NCBI GenBank assembly: GCA_004295885.1
Contig: SEDG01000001.1
Location: 8,267 to 72,266 of the forward strand
DNA length: 64,000 nt
From: Pedobacter sp.
GTDB taxonomy: Bacteria > Bacteroidota > Bacteroidia > Sphingobacteriales > Sphingobacteriaceae
Direction: 5' to 3'
Shown here: positions 1-8,062 of the stretch, piece after piece
How the letters are laid out: each line of letters starts with the position of its first letter
Numbering within the stretch: the stretch's first letter is position 1
Made by a program: the position numbers and the translations under genes
Notes under the pieces: generated by a model
The model's database searches: none
What the model was told of the DNA's origin: nothing
Seen by the model: the letters and a program-made list of their open reading frames with translations, nothing else

Positions 1-1385
1 TTAGCAAAGCTGGCAAGAGCTACCTGGTTCATGCGGACATTGTCATTGACTGTACCGAACTAGGTGATGTGATGGCCGCTGCCGGGGCAAAGTTTTTTGT
101 AGGTATGGATAGCCGGAAACTTACTGGCGAAATTTATGCGCCTGAGCAAGCGAATGATATTATTCAGGATTTAACCTACGTTGCCGTATTGAAGGACTTT
201 GGCAAGGGAGCAGATAAAACCATTGCAAAGCCTGCTGGATATGATCCAAAAGAATTTGATCACTCATGTAATGTTGCCGATCCGGCAGCGGCTGATCAGT
301 CTGCGGTGCTGGACTGCGAAAAAATGATCACCTATGGAAAGCTTCCCAATGGAAAATACATGATCAACTGGCCTAAGCATGGTAACGATATCTATATGAA
401 CATCATTGCAAAAACGCCAGCGGAACGTGAGGTTGAGCTGAAAAAGGCAAAACTACATACCTTAAGGTTTGTGTACTATCTGCAAACGGCACTTGGATTT
501 AAAAACCTGGGATTATCTGATGAATTTGGCACTGCGGATAAATTGCCAAAAATTCCATATTATAGGGAATCGAGAAGGCTAGATGGACTGGTAAATTTAT
601 CTGTTCAATACCTTGAAAAGCCTTATTTGCAAGAATTGCCTCTTTATAGGACTGGGGTAATCGTTGGAGACTATACCATAGATCATCATCACCTTAAAAA
701 TCCTGATGCCCCTAAAATAGACTTTATCAATATTAAAGTTCCTTCATATAATATCCCCTTGGGAACATTGGTTCCCAAAAATCTTTCAAATTTTATTGTT
801 GCCGAAAAAAGCATAGCAGTGTCTAACATCGTGGCCGGTACAACCCGTTTACAGCCAGTTGTATTGGGCATTGGGCAAGCGGCCGGTGCGTTGGCGGCAT
901 TAGCTATTAATGAGAATAAGGCAGTTAATGATGTCCAGGTCAGGGATGTGCAGGCCAAACTTTTAGCCGCAAATGTTTACCTCATGCCTTATTTGGATGT
1001 TAAGCCTTCGGACCCATATTTTAAGGCAGTACAAAAGATTGGGGCAACTGGTATCTTAAAGGGAACCGGAAATCCCTACATGTGGGCAAACGAAACATGG
1101 TTTTACCCAAATCATCCGATAAGCGGCTTTGAGTTGATGAGTGGCTTAAGGGGTTATTATCCGGCCTTGGCTACCTATCAATTAGGGGGCGCGGATTTAA
1201 CCATTACAAATCTTGCAAAAGTCATTCATGCTGTTTCGCCCATGGTATCTGAAGCCGCGGTGAAGGAAAAATATGCGTCGCTAGCTAAGGATGAAACATT
1301 GAAAAGAAGTGATGTTGCCGTTTTGATTGATCATTTCTTGCAGCCTTTTGAAAGACCAATCGACTGGTTCGGAAACTTAAAATAA
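1..1385 (+). CDS. FAD-dependent oxidoreductase (PF12831-like), 5' end outside the window
   Basis: The reading frame is open from position 3, so the gene begins before the window; the in-frame GTG at 69 and ATG at 72 are internal. The visible start contains DCTELGDVMAAAGAKFFVG, the pattern of the FAD_oxidored family, and a later stretch (LGIGQAAGALAALAI) fits the FAD-binding C-terminal part. The last 110 residues look like an S-layer-homology-type module: YFKAVQKIGATGILKGTG, then FYPNHPISGFELM, then a second partial copy ending RSDVAVLIDHFL. In Bacteroidota and Planctomycetes such proteins often sit in glycan loci, but their substrates are mostly unknown. Here it leads a co-directional set ending with an epimerase. 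The family is fairly sure; the substrate is not. Confidence 0.8.
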   Translation, partial: SKAGKSYLVHADIVIDCTELGDVMAAAGAKFFVGMDSRKLTGEIYAPEQANDIIQDLTYVAVLKDFGKGADKTIAKPAGYDPKEFDHSCNVADPAAADQSAVLDCEKMITYGKLPNGKYMINWPKHGNDIYMNIIAKTPAEREVELKKAKLHTLRFVYYLQTALGFKNLGLSDEFGTADKLPKIPYYRESRRLDGLVNLSVQYLEKPYLQELPLYRTGVIVGDYTIDHHHLKNPDAPKIDFINIKVPSYNIPLGTLVPKNLSNFIVAEKSIAVSNIVAGTTRLQPVVLGIGQAAGALAALAINENKAVNDVQVRDVQAKLLAANVYLMPYLDVKPSDPYFKAVQKIGATGILKGTGNPYMWANETWFYPNHPISGFELMSGLRGYYPALATYQLGGADLTITNLAKVIHAVSPMVSEAAVKEKYASLAKDETLKRSDVAVLIDHFLQPFERPIDWFGNLK

Positions 1386-1439
1386 AACAGGTTCAGCAAA
1401 ATACACTCATTTTTAAAACTCGACTCAAAATAAAGCATC

Positions 1440-2735
1440 GTGCAAAAAAAATCAACACAAAAAAATCCCATTTCCTGGATACCCACCACATGGTTTGCCA
1501 TGGGGTTGCCCTTTGTGGCCCTTGCCGCATCTAGTGCCATCATGTACAAAAACCTGGGTGTATCAGATTCAAAGATTGCTTTTTGGACATCACTGGTCAT
1601 GTTGCCGTGGACCCTAAAACCTTTATGGGGCCCATTCCTGGAGATGTACAAAACAAGGAAGTTTTTTGTGTATGCAACTCAAATCTTTACTGGCCTGTTG
1701 TTTGGCTTGGTTGGTCTATCATTGCAACTTGATCATTTTTTTAGCATCTCCATTGCGATAATGGCCATTATTGCGCTAAGTGCATCAACCCATGACATTG
1801 CTGCAGATGGTGTTTACCTCAACGAACTCAATGCCAAGACACAAGCTAAATTTGTGGGCTGGCAGGGGGCATTTTATAACATTGCCAAGGTTTTTTCTGG
1901 AGGGGTGTTGGTATACCTTGCGGGAGAACTGGAAAAGCAAATGGGACTGGCCACGGCATGGATGATAGTGATGTTCGCCTATGGTGCGATCATGTTATTA
2001 TTGGGCCTTTACAGCATGAAAATGCTTCCCGAGGGTGAGAAATCTCAAACAGTTGGCTCTGCAAAAGAAAGTTTAAATACCCTTAAAGATGTAATCGTTA
2101 CGTTTTTCCAAAAAAAGAATATCTGGTTTAGCCTCGCTTTCATTGTGTTTTATCGCTTTGCAGAAGGGCAGGCAATCAAAATAACACCACTCTTTTTTAA
2201 GGCCGATAGGGCTGAGGGGGGGTTAGGTCTAACAACGTCCCAGATTGGTGTACTGTATGGTATTTTTGGATCCATTGCCTTTGTTCTGGGGTCGATCGCC
2301 GCTGGTTACTTTGTTTCTAATAAAGGATTGACTAAAAGAACATTGCTCGTGCTATGTGCCTTCTTTAACATCCCATTTCTAGCCTACGCTTTTTTGGCGG
2401 TAACGTTGCCTACCAGTCAATTAGTGATCGGTGCCGCCGTGGCCATAGAATATTTCGGTTATGGCTTTGGCTTTGTAGGCCTGATTTTGTTCATGATGCA
2501 AAACATCGCCCCTGGCAAGTATAAGATGGCGCATTATGCATTTGGCAGCGGGCTGATGAACCTGGGTTTCATGATTCCCTCCATGGTGAGTGGAGTGGTG
2601 AGCGATTATCTAGGTTACAAGGATTTCTTTATTTGGGTGATGATTGCAACCATTCCAGCATTTTTGGTCACCTGGCTTGTGCCCTTAAAGCAACCAGAAG
2701 AGGAGATTGAATTAAATGAAGTCCAGGAGAAATAA
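1440..2735 (+). CDS. MFS transporter, AmpG/PAT-like
   Basis: A 431-residue protein starting at GTG 1440, 54 nt after the preceding stop. It has about 12 hydrophobic segments. The central STHDIAADGVYL matches the conserved loop of AmpG-type permeases, and KPLWGPFLEMYKTRKFF is the typical first cytoplasmic loop. AmpG relatives import anhydro-muropeptides, but in Bacteroidota they also occur in glycan loci as inner-membrane sugar importers, for example NanT-like roles beside sialic-acid genes. Its neighbours (esterase, epimerase) point to import of an amino sugar or oligosaccharide; this is inference. The tail reaches to within 2 nt of the start of the next gene. Confidence 0.75.
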   Translation: MQKKSTQKNPISWIPTTWFAMGLPFVALAASSAIMYKNLGVSDSKIAFWTSLVMLPWTLKPLWGPFLEMYKTRKFFVYATQIFTGLLFGLVGLSLQLDHFFSISIAIMAIIALSASTHDIAADGVYLNELNAKTQAKFVGWQGAFYNIAKVFSGGVLVYLAGELEKQMGLATAWMIVMFAYGAIMLLLGLYSMKMLPEGEKSQTVGSAKESLNTLKDVIVTFFQKKNIWFSLAFIVFYRFAEGQAIKITPLFFKADRAEGGLGLTTSQIGVLYGIFGSIAFVLGSIAAGYFVSNKGLTKRTLLVLCAFFNIPFLAYAFLAVTLPTSQLVIGAAVAIEYFGYGFGFVGLILFMMQNIAPGKYKMAHYAFGSGLMNLGFMIPSMVSGVVSDYLGYKDFFIWVMIATIPAFLVTWLVPLKQPEEEIELNEVQEK

Positions 2736-2736
2736 A

Positions 2737-3375
2737 ATGAGTTATAGTAAATTTATACACCGACTTTTTTTTGCGTTCTTGGCAGTTGTTGCGCTTTCTT
2801 GCGGTTCATCTCGATCTTTGCCTGGCGCACAGGTTAATAAGAACACTATTGTTTTTTTGGGTAATAGCATCACCCAGGTTGGTAAATGGCAAGAATTATT
2901 ACCGGGGAAAAATGTCATTAACAAAGGGATCAGCGGTGATGTGACCACTGGGGTTTTGGCTAGGTTAAGCGACTGCCTTTCGGCAAGGCCCGAACAAATC
3001 TTTGTCATGATAGGCATTAATGATTTAAAAATTGGTAGACCCCTAGAAGATATCACGGCCAATCAAGTAAAGATCATCCAAAAGATAAAAGAGCTCTCTC
3101 CAAGGACAAAAATCTACATCCAAGGTACTTTGCCTGTAAATGAAGGTATGCTTGCCAATATCTATAGGCGTTTAAATAATGCTGACATAGGTAAGATGAA
3201 CATTGCATTGAAAGCTGCATGTGAACAACAAAAGGTTAGGTATATAGATCTACATCCCGTTTTAACTGATCAAACTGGTCAATTTAAACAACAATTAAGC
3301 ACAGATGGACTGCACCTAAAGCCAGAGGCCTATGTGATTTGGGTAAAATATCTCCAAAAAAATAAAATCTTATGA
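2737..3375 (+). CDS. SGNH/GDSL-family esterase, lipoprotein
   Basis: The frame opens at 2716 inside the transporter gene, but the ATG at 2737 is preferred: AGGAGA lies about 8 nt upstream and the protein then begins with a lipoprotein signal (VALSC, Cys22). All SGNH blocks are visible: FLGNSIT with nucleophile Ser44, Gly of block II in NKGISGD, GINDL in block III, and DGLHLKPEAY with Asp190 and His193. Such enzymes remove O-acetyl or other acyl groups from sugars. It has 212 residues, usual for the family, and is co-translated with the next gene (ATGA overlap). Its location beside an importer and an epimerase resembles the NanS position in sialic-acid operons, but the acyl substrate cannot be read from sequence. 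Confidence 0.85.
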   Translation: MSYSKFIHRLFFAFLAVVALSCGSSRSLPGAQVNKNTIVFLGNSITQVGKWQELLPGKNVINKGISGDVTTGVLARLSDCLSARPEQIFVMIGINDLKIGRPLEDITANQVKIIQKIKELSPRTKIYIQGTLPVNEGMLANIYRRLNNADIGKMNIALKAACEQQKVRYIDLHPVLTDQTGQFKQQLSTDGLHLKPEAYVIWVKYLQKNKIL

Positions 3376-4307
3376 GAATAACTGGAACATTTATAGACGA
3401 GATATCGCACGATATCCCACATCAAAACTGGGGGCAAAAAGAATGGGAACAAGACTTTTTGCACATGAAGGCCGTGGGGATAGATACGGTGATCATGATC
3501 AGGAGTGGTTATAGAAAGTTCATGACTTACCCTTCAGCTTATTTAGCGAAACATTTTGGCTGTTATAACCCCTCGATAGACCTGGTTGATCTCTTTTTAA
3601 CGCTAGCTGACAAATACGAAATGAAATTCTATTTCGGGCTTTATGACAGTGGCATTTTTTGGGACACCGGCAACTTGCAGGCAGAAATTGATGCAAACAG
3701 ATATGTGGTAGACGAGGTGTGGGCAAAATATGGCCACCATCCCAGTTTTTCAGGATGGTACGTGAGTACGGAAATCAGCCGTAAAACAAAGGGATCGATC
3801 AATGCCTTTAAAACCTTGGGCATGCAGTGCAAGGACATTAGCAACGGATTGCCTACGTTAATTTCTCCATATATAGATGGCAAAAAAGCGGTAATGGCCC
3901 ATACTTCGCAATTGAGCAAGGTCGATGCGATATCGGTAAGGGAGCATGAACAGGAGTGGGGTGAGATTTTTGAGGGCATTGCCGGGGCCATAGATGCTGT
4001 AGCGTTTCAGGATGGTCACGTGGATTATCATGAGCTGCCGGCTTTTTTTGAAGTGAATAAAAAACTTGCCGATAGGTTTGGCCTGCAATGTTGGACCAAT
4101 GTAGAGTCTTTTGACCGAGATATGCCCATTAAGTTTTTGCCCATCAAGTTTGATAAGATGAGGATGAAGCTCGAGGCCGCTGCCCAGGCTGGATACGACA
4201 AGGCCATCACGTTTGAGTTTTCACATTTCATGAGTCCACAATCGGCCTATTTGCAAGCTGGGCACCTCTATAACCGATATAAAGAATATTTAGCAACATT
4301 AAAGTAA
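3372..4307 (+). CDS. DUF4434-type TIM-barrel protein, probable glycoside hydrolase-like
   Basis: The ATG overlaps the previous stop by 4 nt, so translation is coupled. The 311-residue protein has no signal peptide. Its start (RITGTFIDEISHDIPHQNWG), the DTVIMIRSGY strand and the FSGWYVSTEI segment fit DUF4434, a TIM-barrel family found in glycan loci and related to glycosidases. The acidic residue of YVSTEIS is a plausible active-site residue. It would act in the cytoplasm on an imported sugar or oligosaccharide, which fits its place between esterase and epimerase. Its reaction is unknown. Confidence 0.65.
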   Translation: MRITGTFIDEISHDIPHQNWGQKEWEQDFLHMKAVGIDTVIMIRSGYRKFMTYPSAYLAKHFGCYNPSIDLVDLFLTLADKYEMKFYFGLYDSGIFWDTGNLQAEIDANRYVVDEVWAKYGHHPSFSGWYVSTEISRKTKGSINAFKTLGMQCKDISNGLPTLISPYIDGKKAVMAHTSQLSKVDAISVREHEQEWGEIFEGIAGAIDAVAFQDGHVDYHELPAFFEVNKKLADRFGLQCWTNVESFDRDMPIKFLPIKFDKMRMKLEAAAQAGYDKAITFEFSHFMSPQSAYLQAGHLYNRYKEYLATLK

Positions 4308-4316
4308 CAAGCACCA

Positions 4317-5489
4317 ATGAATAAGTATAGCGAAATTTATAAAGAAGAACTGACTAATAATATAATTCCATTTTGGATGAAATATTCCAAGGATGAGGAA
4401 CATGGAGGGTTTCTCACCTGTTTGAAAAGAGATGGCGGCGTTTTTGACACAGATAAGTTCATGTGGTTGCAGGGCAGGCAGGTGTGGACCTTCGCTACTT
4501 TATATAATCAATTTGAGGCTAAGCCAGCATATTTAGAAATGGCAAGGTATGGTGCAGAATTCATGAAAAAACATGGCAGAGATGCTGATGGAAATTGGTA
4601 CTTCTCCCTAGATAGATCTGGCAGGCCATTGGTACAGCCCTATAATATTTTTTCCGATTGTTTTGCCACAATGGGTTTTGGGGCACTTTATACTGCCACT
4701 GGCGAAGATGAATACGCAGTGATAGCTAAAAAAACATTTGAAAATATTTTAAAAAGAAGGGAAAATACCAAAGGCAAATACAACAAGTCTTATCCAGGTA
4801 CCAGGGAGCTTAGGAATTTTTCCCTCCCAATGATCTTGAGTAACCTGTCTATCGAACTGGAACACCTATTGGATAAGAATTTGGTGAAGACCTTAATTGA
4901 TGAGGTCATTGAAGAGGTAATGGAGGTATTTTATCAGCCAGAGCACGGCATCATTTTCGAAAATGTTAACAAGGATGGCTCCTTTTCAGATACTTTTGAA
5001 GGAAGGCTATTGAACCCTGGGCACACCATAGAGGCGATGTGGTTTATGATGGACCTGGGCGTCCGCCTAAATGATAGAAGCCTGATCGACAAGGCCATTG
5101 AAATTGCCATTAAGGCCTTGGAATACGGTTGGGATGAAAAATATGATGGTATTCTTTATTTTTTGGATTTCAAGGGCAATCCACCACAACAACTAGAGTG
5201 GGACCAGAAACTTTGGTGGGTTCACGTAGAGGCCTTGGTCTGTATGGCCAAGGCATGGGAATTAACAGGTAACCAACAGGCGAGGGATTGGTTTGAGCGA
5301 ATTCACGCATATACCTGGAAACATTTTAGGGATGAAACGCATGGGGAGTGGTTTGGTTACCTGAATAGGCAGGGAGAAGTGTTGCTGGATCTTAAGGGTG
5401 GTAAGTGGAAAGGCTGTTTCCATATTCCAAGGGCATTGTTTCAGGTTTACAAAACCTTAGAAACAAAAAAGTTGGTTGAGTTCTCTTAA
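4317..5489 (+). CDS. AGE-family (N-acylglucosamine 2-epimerase-like) sugar epimerase
   Basis: A 390-residue protein of normal length for the (alpha/alpha)6-barrel AGE family. Family signatures are in order: RQVWTFATLYNQF near residue 55, GHTIEAMWFMMDL near 240, WWVHVEALV near 305, and KGGKWKGCFHIPRALFQVY near the C-terminus, with the conserved Arg and His residues of the active site. Family members interconvert GlcNAc/ManNAc, cellobiose/glucosyl-mannose or free mannose/glucose. With the neighbouring alpha-mannosidase, mannose or a mannose-containing disaccharide is a good guess; with the SGNH esterase and MFS transporter, ManNAc is the alternative. It starts 9 nt after the previous stop and ends the first transcription block. 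Confidence 0.85.
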   Translation: MNKYSEIYKEELTNNIIPFWMKYSKDEEHGGFLTCLKRDGGVFDTDKFMWLQGRQVWTFATLYNQFEAKPAYLEMARYGAEFMKKHGRDADGNWYFSLDRSGRPLVQPYNIFSDCFATMGFGALYTATGEDEYAVIAKKTFENILKRRENTKGKYNKSYPGTRELRNFSLPMILSNLSIELEHLLDKNLVKTLIDEVIEEVMEVFYQPEHGIIFENVNKDGSFSDTFEGRLLNPGHTIEAMWFMMDLGVRLNDRSLIDKAIEIAIKALEYGWDEKYDGILYFLDFKGNPPQQLEWDQKLWWVHVEALVCMAKAWELTGNQQARDWFERIHAYTWKHFRDETHGEWFGYLNRQGEVLLDLKGGKWKGCFHIPRALFQVYKTLETKKLVEFS

Positions 5490-5531
5490 TTCCTATTGTT
5501 TTCTGTAATTCGGCATTTCGCCTATTTCATT

Positions 5532-5556
5532 ACTTTTAAAATAAAATTTTAAAAGT
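5532..5556. promoter_or_regulatory. Perfect 11-bp AT-rich inverted repeat in the 5490-5721 gap
   Basis: ACTTTTAAAAT and ATTTTAAAAGT are separated by three bases, 43 nt after the epimerase stop and 166 nt before the GH92 gene. It may be a weak terminator or a regulator site for the GH92-SusCD operon. The rest of the 232-nt gap is AT-rich and must hold the GH92 promoter, but no single promoter box is convincing. Confidence 0.35.
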
Positions 5557-5721
5557 GTTGTTATTTATTAAAAAAAAATAATAACTTGGCTTTGCGTTAA
5601 TGAATGTGATAATTAATGCATTAGGCAACCGAAATGAATGAAAGGCTTATATCCTCAATCTAATATTGTCTAATAAATTTTGTTAACACCTTTACTTATT
5701 TAATTTTTTAAATAACTTATA

Positions 5722-7995
5722 ATGTCTTTTAGCATAAAATACATTTTCCTTGTGTGCTGTAGCCTGCTGTTATGGAACGCTTGCAACATTCAAAAGCGAC
5801 CTCCAATCACGAATGACTTGGCGGGCTTGGTGAACCCGTTAATAGGTTCGGGAAGTCACGGGCATGTCTTTGTTGGCGCCTCTGTTCCCCATGGCATGGT
5901 ACAGCTGGGGCCAAATAACCTTGGTAAGGGATGGGATTGGTGCTCGGGTTACCATGATTCAGATTCCACTATCATAGGTTTTGCACAAACGCATCTGAGC
6001 GGAACGGGCATAGCAGATTTGGGCGACCTGATTTTTATGCCCGTGGGCAATTTAGCGCCAAGGCCAGCCAACGATACAACAAGGTTCGCAAAGAGCTATT
6101 TTTCCACTTTTGATAAAAATTCTGAGGTGGCAACCCCCGGTTACTACAAGGTAAGACTTAAACGGTATGATATCATTGCAGAGTTAACCGCAACAGAACG
6201 GGTTAGCTTACAGCAGTATCATTTTCCCAAGAACGACCAGGCGAACGTAATCGTAAACCTAGAAGATAACGTTCAATCCATACTTTCCAGGAAAGGAACC
6301 TTAAGTGCCGGTATCAAGATCATCAATGATTCAACCATAGCTGGTTATCGCATTTCTGACGAGTGGGCCAAAGACCATCGGGTTTATTTTACCACGGTGT
6401 TCTCTAAGCCCATGTTAAGATATGATATTTTAAATGGTCTGAGGGTCAGTCAGGATAAACAGGCTACTGGAACGAAAGTAAATGCAGTCCTGAATTTCAA
6501 GAACGATGGGAAGCCACTGCTCTTAAAAACTGGTATATCCTACGTTTCTGAAGCTGGAGCTGCCCTGAACCTGGCTAAAGAGCTGCAAGGTTGGGGTTTT
6601 GATGAGGTTAAATCAAGGGCAAGGGCGGCTTGGAACACTTCCTTATCTTCTTTTGATTTCAAGTCCAAGGATTCTTCAATGGTAAGGCAATTCTACACTG
6701 CCTTATACCATACACAGATTGCTCCATCTGTTTTCAGCGACGTAAATGGAGACTACCGCGGCGCTGATGGAAAGATACATCAGGCAAATGGCTTTACGCC
6801 ATATACGGTGTTTTCGTTATGGGACACCTATCGTGCAACCCATCCATTGTATACCCTTACCGACAACAAGGTAGCCGATTATGCCAATAGCCTTCTAGCA
6901 ATACAAAAACAACAAGGTTCAATGCCGGTTTGGCACCTGGCGGGCAATGAAACGGGTACCATGGTTGGTTTCCATTCCATTCCCGTAGTGGTAGATGCCT
7001 TTTTAAAGGGCTTCAAGGTTAATCAGGCGGAAGTTTGGTCTGCCATTGGAGGTTTCGAAAAATATAATGCGTCAGGTTTAAAAGATACCCGTGAGCAGGG
7101 CTATATAGCTGCTGACAAGGAGCCTTGGTCCGTGGCCAAAGGGCTTGAATATGCCATTGACAGTTATTCAGTGGCAAAGTTCGCAGAGAAGACCAATAAT
7201 GAGCAAGCGTACGATAGCTACATTAAGGCTGCTAAGAACTACCAAAATTATTTCGATAAAAAGCTTGGTTTCATGAGAGGCAAGTTAGCAAATGGCAACT
7301 GGAGAAGTAACTTCAATCCTTCATTTAGCTTGCACATGGAAGATGATTATGTGGAAGGAAATGCCTGGCAGTACACCTGGCTTGTTCCGCATGATGTCGA
7401 GGGATTAATTACTGCATTTGGTGGAAAGGTGCCTTTTACCAAGAAACTGGATAGTTTATTTACCGTAAGTTCAGACCTGAACAAGGGTGCCTCGATCGAT
7501 ATCTCTGGAATGATTGGACAATATGCCCATGGCAATGAGCCAAGTCACCATATCTTGTACCTATATCCCTTTGTGGGAGAACAGTGGAAGACGTCTGCAA
7601 AAGTTAGGGAGGTATTTGACAAGTTCTACAAGGCAACCCCAGACGGGTTGATTGGTAATGAAGATTGTGGACAGATGTCCTCGTGGTTTATTTTCTCTGC
7701 CCTGGGTTTTTACCCAGTAAACCCTGTAAACGGGCTCTTTGTCTTTGGTTCGCCGATGGCAGATGAGGTAAAGATGAACTTGAACAATGGGAAAAGCTTT
7801 CAAATCACGGCCCTGAACAATTCCAATACCAACAAGTATATACAGGCCATAAAGCTTAATGGCAAGCCATACACAAAATCTTACATCACCTACAAAGATA
7901 TCATGGCAGGAGGCTCGATGGAATACACGATGGGAAATTCGCCAAATAAATCCTTTGGAAAACTGCCGGCCGACTGGCCTAAGTCAAATCTTTAA
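5722..7995 (+). CDS. GH92 family alpha-mannosidase, lipoprotein
   Basis: A 757-residue protein with a lipoprotein signal ending WNAC (Cys21), so probably periplasmic or surface-anchored. The N-terminal GH92 beta-domain starts with VNPLIGSGSHGHVFVGASVP; the catalytic domain has WDTYRATHPLYTL, GNEPSHHILYLY (residues 604-615) and GNEDCGQMSSWFIFSALGFYP (from residue 645), which contain the calcium- and acid/base-site signatures of the family. GH92 enzymes are calcium-dependent exo-alpha-mannosidases (mostly 1,2-, also 1,3-, 1,4- and 1,6-) acting on N-glycans or fungal mannan. It precedes susC by 67 nt and probably shares its transcript. It is the clearest substrate clue for this locus. Confidence 0.93.
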   Translation: MSFSIKYIFLVCCSLLLWNACNIQKRPPITNDLAGLVNPLIGSGSHGHVFVGASVPHGMVQLGPNNLGKGWDWCSGYHDSDSTIIGFAQTHLSGTGIADLGDLIFMPVGNLAPRPANDTTRFAKSYFSTFDKNSEVATPGYYKVRLKRYDIIAELTATERVSLQQYHFPKNDQANVIVNLEDNVQSILSRKGTLSAGIKIINDSTIAGYRISDEWAKDHRVYFTTVFSKPMLRYDILNGLRVSQDKQATGTKVNAVLNFKNDGKPLLLKTGISYVSEAGAALNLAKELQGWGFDEVKSRARAAWNTSLSSFDFKSKDSSMVRQFYTALYHTQIAPSVFSDVNGDYRGADGKIHQANGFTPYTVFSLWDTYRATHPLYTLTDNKVADYANSLLAIQKQQGSMPVWHLAGNETGTMVGFHSIPVVVDAFLKGFKVNQAEVWSAIGGFEKYNASGLKDTREQGYIAADKEPWSVAKGLEYAIDSYSVAKFAEKTNNEQAYDSYIKAAKNYQNYFDKKLGFMRGKLANGNWRSNFNPSFSLHMEDDYVEGNAWQYTWLVPHDVEGLITAFGGKVPFTKKLDSLFTVSSDLNKGASIDISGMIGQYAHGNEPSHHILYLYPFVGEQWKTSAKVREVFDKFYKATPDGLIGNEDCGQMSSWFIFSALGFYPVNPVNGLFVFGSPMADEVKMNLNNGKSFQITALNNSNTNKYIQAIKLNGKPYTKSYITYKDIMAGGSMEYTMGNSPNKSFGKLPADWPKSNL

Positions 7996-8062
7996 TTTAA
8001 TAACCAAATATATATGAACTATTTACAAGTATTTAATTTAAACCATTCAAAATGTTAACCGT

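Noticed and set aside
5490..5721. tRNA or small RNA gene in the larger gaps (5,490; 32,156; 46,420)
   Set aside because: No cloverleaf or other known RNA fold was recognised in these AT-rich gaps.
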